64,000 bases of DNA from Rhodospirillaceae bacterium SYSU D60007 (GTDB lineage Bacteria > Pseudomonadota > Alphaproteobacteria > Reyranellales > Reyranellaceae), in the NCBI GenBank assembly GCA_003574685.1, contig QOCQ01000004.1:62001-126000 (forward strand), written 5' to 3'. A model generated the notes under the pieces. It saw nothing but the letters and a program-made list of their open reading frames with translations. It was not told the DNA's origin and searched no databases. Positions 61,926-64,000 of the stretch are shown one piece after another (within the stretch, counting starts at the first letter, position 1; every line of letters starts with the position of its first letter). The translations under genes were made by a program, and so were the position numbers.

Positions 61926-62929
61926 GCCAATTTCTCGTCGCGGGTCATGGCGGCGTGGATGTCGGCGACGATCGCGAAGGAGTGCAGGCGGGCCTGGTGA
62001 TCGAAGATCTGGCCGGCGATCATCAGCTCGTCCACGCCGGTTTCCTTGATGAAGGCCTCGATGCCGCACCGTACGGTTTCGGGCGAGCCGATTTGGGCGC
62101 GGCGCATCGCACGCTGCACGCCAAGCTTCTCCATCGCCGACCAGCGGCCTTCCATGCTGTCGACCGGCGGCAGAAGGGGTGTGGGGGTGCCGCGCCGCAG
62201 ATTGATGAATTGCTGCTGGAGCGAGGTGAACAGGCGCTGCGCCTCGGCGTCGGTGTCGGCCGCCACCACGCCGATGCACGCCAGGGCGTAGGGCCGTGCG
62301 AGTTGCTCCGATGGCTTGAACTGGCTGCGGTAGATGTCCAGCGCCTCGATCAGGTCATCGGGCGCAAAGTGCGATGCGAAGCCGAACGGCAGGCCCAGAG
62401 CGGCAGCGAGCTGCGCGCCAAAGAGACTTGAACCCAGGATCCAGATCGGCACGTTCAGTCCCGCGCCTGGCACAGCCCGCACGGCCTGGCCGGGTTTCGC
62501 GGGCTGGAACCAGGCCATCAGCTCCAGCACATCCTGCGGAAAGCTGTCGGCGGCACTGAGGTAGCGGCGCAAGGCCTGGGCGGTGCGCATATCGGTGCCG
62601 GGCGCACGCCCCAGCCCGAGGTCGATCCGGCCGGGATAGAGCGATTCCAGCGTGCCAAATTGTTCGGCGATGACCAGCGGTGCATGGTTTGGCAGCATGA
62701 TGCCGCCCGAACCCACACGGATCGTGCGGGTTCCGCCTGCGACATGGCCGATCACCACCGACGTCGCTGCGCTGGCAATGCCGGGCATGTTGTGGTGCTC
62801 GGCCAGCCAGTAGCGCTTGTAGCCCCAGCGCTCGGCATGCTGCGCGAGATCGAGGCTGTTGCGGAAGGCAAGGCCGGCATCGCCGCCGGCAATAATGGGC
62901 GACAGATCAAGGACGGAAAACGGAATCAC
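61892..62929 (-). CDS. Luciferase-like monooxygenase with repeat-derived C-terminus
   Basis: 345 residues from a GTG at 62929 (reads [20 protein letters not shown] after the start), preceded by GGCAGG. Family features: [80 protein letters not shown]. This is the COG2141 alkanal-monooxygenase-like group with the AEHHN motif. The last residues, [10 protein letters not shown], are encoded by the right arm of the inverted repeat, so the natural stop has been replaced. The frame is open far upstream to 63742 only as a shadow of the CoA-transferase gene, from which it diverges. Confidence 0.85.
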   Translation of the reverse strand: MIPFSVLDLSPIIAGGDAGLAFRNSLDLAQHAERWGYKRYWLAEHHNMPGIASAATSVVIGHVAGGTRTIRVGSGGIMLPNHAPLVIAEQFGTLESLYPGRIDLGLGRAPGTDMRTAQALRRYLSAADSFPQDVLELMAWFQPAKPGQAVRAVPGAGLNVPIWILGSSLFGAQLAAALGLPFGFASHFAPDDLIEALDIYRSQFKPSEQLARPYALACIGVVAADTDAEAQRLFTSLQQQFINLRRGTPTPLLPPVDSMEGRWSAMEKLGVQRAMRRAQIGSPETVRCGIEAFIKETGVDELMIAGQIFDHQARLHSFAIVADIHAAMTRDEKLAGARHSSGALA

Positions 62930-63058
62930 GCGTGGCCTGCCTGCTGGAGAAACCCGGTTTCCGACATATGGGGCAGCCGGGCTCCCGGCGCCAGCGTCTT
63001 GCATCGGGGCACGGTGCTGGTCAGTCTTGGTGTCAGAACCACGAACGGCAGGATAAGC

Positions 63059-63733
63059 ATGGCAATCGACAAGAGGGTCGCGACGGCGGCAGACGCGATG
63101 GAAGGGGTCAAGGACGGTGCCACCGTGTTCATCACCGGCTTTGGCGGCGCCGGCTTCGCCAACGTGCTGTTGCGGGCGTTGCGCGAGCATGGCCCTCGGG
63201 ACCTGACGCTGGTGGTGAACTCCGCCACGCATCCGGCCTCGCTGACGCACGAGCTGATCGCGGCCGGCATGGTGCGCAAGGTGATCGCCAGCGCCGGACG
63301 CGGGCGAGAACCGGGCCTGTCGGTGTTCGAAGCGCTGCTGCGTGACGGCAGGATCGAGTTCGAGTGCGTGCCACAGGGGACGTTCGCGGAGCGCATCCGT
63401 GCCGGCGGCGCCGGCATTCCGGCCTTCTTCACGCCGGTGGGCTACGGCACCGACCTGACACGCGGCAAGGAAACACGCACGATTGCCGGCCGCGACTGCG
63501 TGCTGGAGACGGCGATCACCGGCGATCTCGCGCTGGTGCGCGCCGATGTGGCCGACCGCTACGGCAATCTCGTGTTCCGCCATGCGCAGATGAATTTCGG
63601 GCCGGCGATGGCGACCGCTGCGGCGCTTACGGTTGCCGAGGTGCGCGAGGCCGTTGCGGAACCAATCCCGCCCGAGCGGGTGCAGGTCCCCGGCGTGTTC
63701 GTTGATCGCGTGGTTGCGGTAGGAGCCTGGTGA
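63059..63733 (+). CDS. 3-oxoacid/3-oxoadipate CoA-transferase subunit A
   Basis: 224 residues from the ATG at 63059 ([20 protein letters not shown]), with AGGA five bases upstream. The CoA-binding loop is [20 protein letters not shown], then [40 protein letters not shown] and [20 protein letters not shown]. The A/B pair transfers CoA from succinyl-CoA to a 3-oxo acid such as 3-oxoadipate or acetoacetate; which one cannot be told here. It overlaps subunit B by the TGATG junction. The open frame reaching back to 62660 lies antisense to the luciferase-like gene and is not used. Confidence 0.93.
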   Translation: MAIDKRVATAADAMEGVKDGATVFITGFGGAGFANVLLRALREHGPRDLTLVVNSATHPASLTHELIAAGMVRKVIASAGRGREPGLSVFEALLRDGRIEFECVPQGTFAERIRAGGAGIPAFFTPVGYGTDLTRGKETRTIAGRDCVLETAITGDLALVRADVADRYGNLVFRHAQMNFGPAMATAAALTVAEVREAVAEPIPPERVQVPGVFVDRVVAVGAW

Positions 63734-64000
63734 TGCCCGCACTCAACCGGAACCAGATGGCCTGGCGGGCCGCGCAGGACATTGCAGACGGGGCGGTGGT
63801 CAATCTCGGCATCGGCATGCCTGTACTGGTGTCGGATCATTTGCCGGCCGGGCGCGACGTCTTCTTCCAGTCCGAGAACGGCGTGATCGGCGTTGGCCCG
63901 GCGGCCAAGCCGGACGAGATCGAGCCGGACCTGGTCGATGCCGGCAGCCGCAAGATCACGCTGCGGCCCGGCGGCAGCATCATCGACTCGGTCTGGTCGT
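63733..64000 (+). CDS. 3-oxoacid/3-oxoadipate CoA-transferase subunit B, partial (N-terminal part)
   Basis: The ATG at 63733 overlaps the stop of subunit A (TGATG), showing translational coupling. The 89 residues present begin [20 protein letters not shown] and include [17 protein letters not shown] and the active-site Glu in [11 protein letters not shown], which forms the glutamyl-CoA thioester in this family. It is cut by the window end; the usual length is about 210-220 residues. Confidence 0.94.
   Translation, partial: MPALNRNQMAWRAAQDIADGAVVNLGIGMPVLVSDHLPAGRDVFFQSENGVIGVGPAAKPDEIEPDLVDAGSRKITLRPGGSIIDSVWS

Noticed and set aside
1..64000. tRNA, rRNA or integrase-linked genomic island
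   Set aside because: I scanned the intergenic spaces for cloverleaf-like sequence, integrase frames and direct-repeat att sites and saw none, though this was by eye only.

Overview
The window is about 64 kb of GC-rich DNA, densely coded on both strands, that reads as chromosome from an alphaproteobacterium. Three things support this: the gene order aroQ-accB-accC, the block rne / Tat-type amidase / mrcA / prfB, and an RNase E with a large insertion in its S1 domain. A Rhodospirillales-like or Reyranella-like soil or water heterotroph is my best guess, but that rank is inference. I saw no rRNA, tRNA, CRISPR array, phage or intact insertion sequence.

Layout. 1-3.2 kb: lipid and shikimate genes (accC partial, accB, aroQ), then tyrosine catabolism (hppD, maiA). 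3.2-9.0 kb: envelope genes (DsbA-like thiol oxidoreductase, M48 protease with TPRs, a GGT-like lipoprotein that seems to lack its nucleophile, an aminotransferase, an LprI/DUF3298-like protein). 9.0-12.7 kb: an acyl-CoA module (enoyl-CoA hydratase, two acyl-CoA dehydrogenases). 12.8-21.2 kb: a papain-like peptidase and the conserved rne / amidase / mrcA / prfB block, with a textbook programmed frameshift in prfB. 21.3-34.9 kb: two luciferase-like oxidoreductases, rpiB, an ECF sigma factor, bcp-glnE and a large AsmA/YhdP-like protein. 35-45.6 kb: valS, an AraC regulator facing an MFS transporter, a DAO-type oxidase, ku with a BRCT/MerR/TPR-like partner, and two methyltransferases. 45.7-50.7 kb: hutU and hutH interleaved with two orphan antitoxins and a CHAP-like peptidase. 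50.8-53.4 kb: a two-gene selenoprotein locus followed by a repeat-rich stretch. 53.4-60.6 kb: a class III nucleotide cyclase and an EagR-Rhs polymorphic toxin module. 60.8-64 kb: two more luciferase-like oxidoreductases and a two-subunit CoA-transferase (second subunit cut by the window end).

Most interesting points. (1) The gene at 52041-52580 is split by an in-frame UGA that reads as selenocysteine in a U-G-S-C motif, with a hairpin 12 nt downstream. Its upstream neighbour ends in a CX4C tail, so the two may be redox partners. (2) The Rhs protein at 55757-60154 carries a prePAAR motif, transmembrane segments, PAAR and YD repeats, and a 142-residue tip of unknown activity. A DUF1795/EagR chaperone is encoded just upstream, but no immunity gene or VgrG is visible. 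(3) Several families of long perfect inverted repeats sit between genes. One copy has replaced the last codons of a luciferase-like gene.
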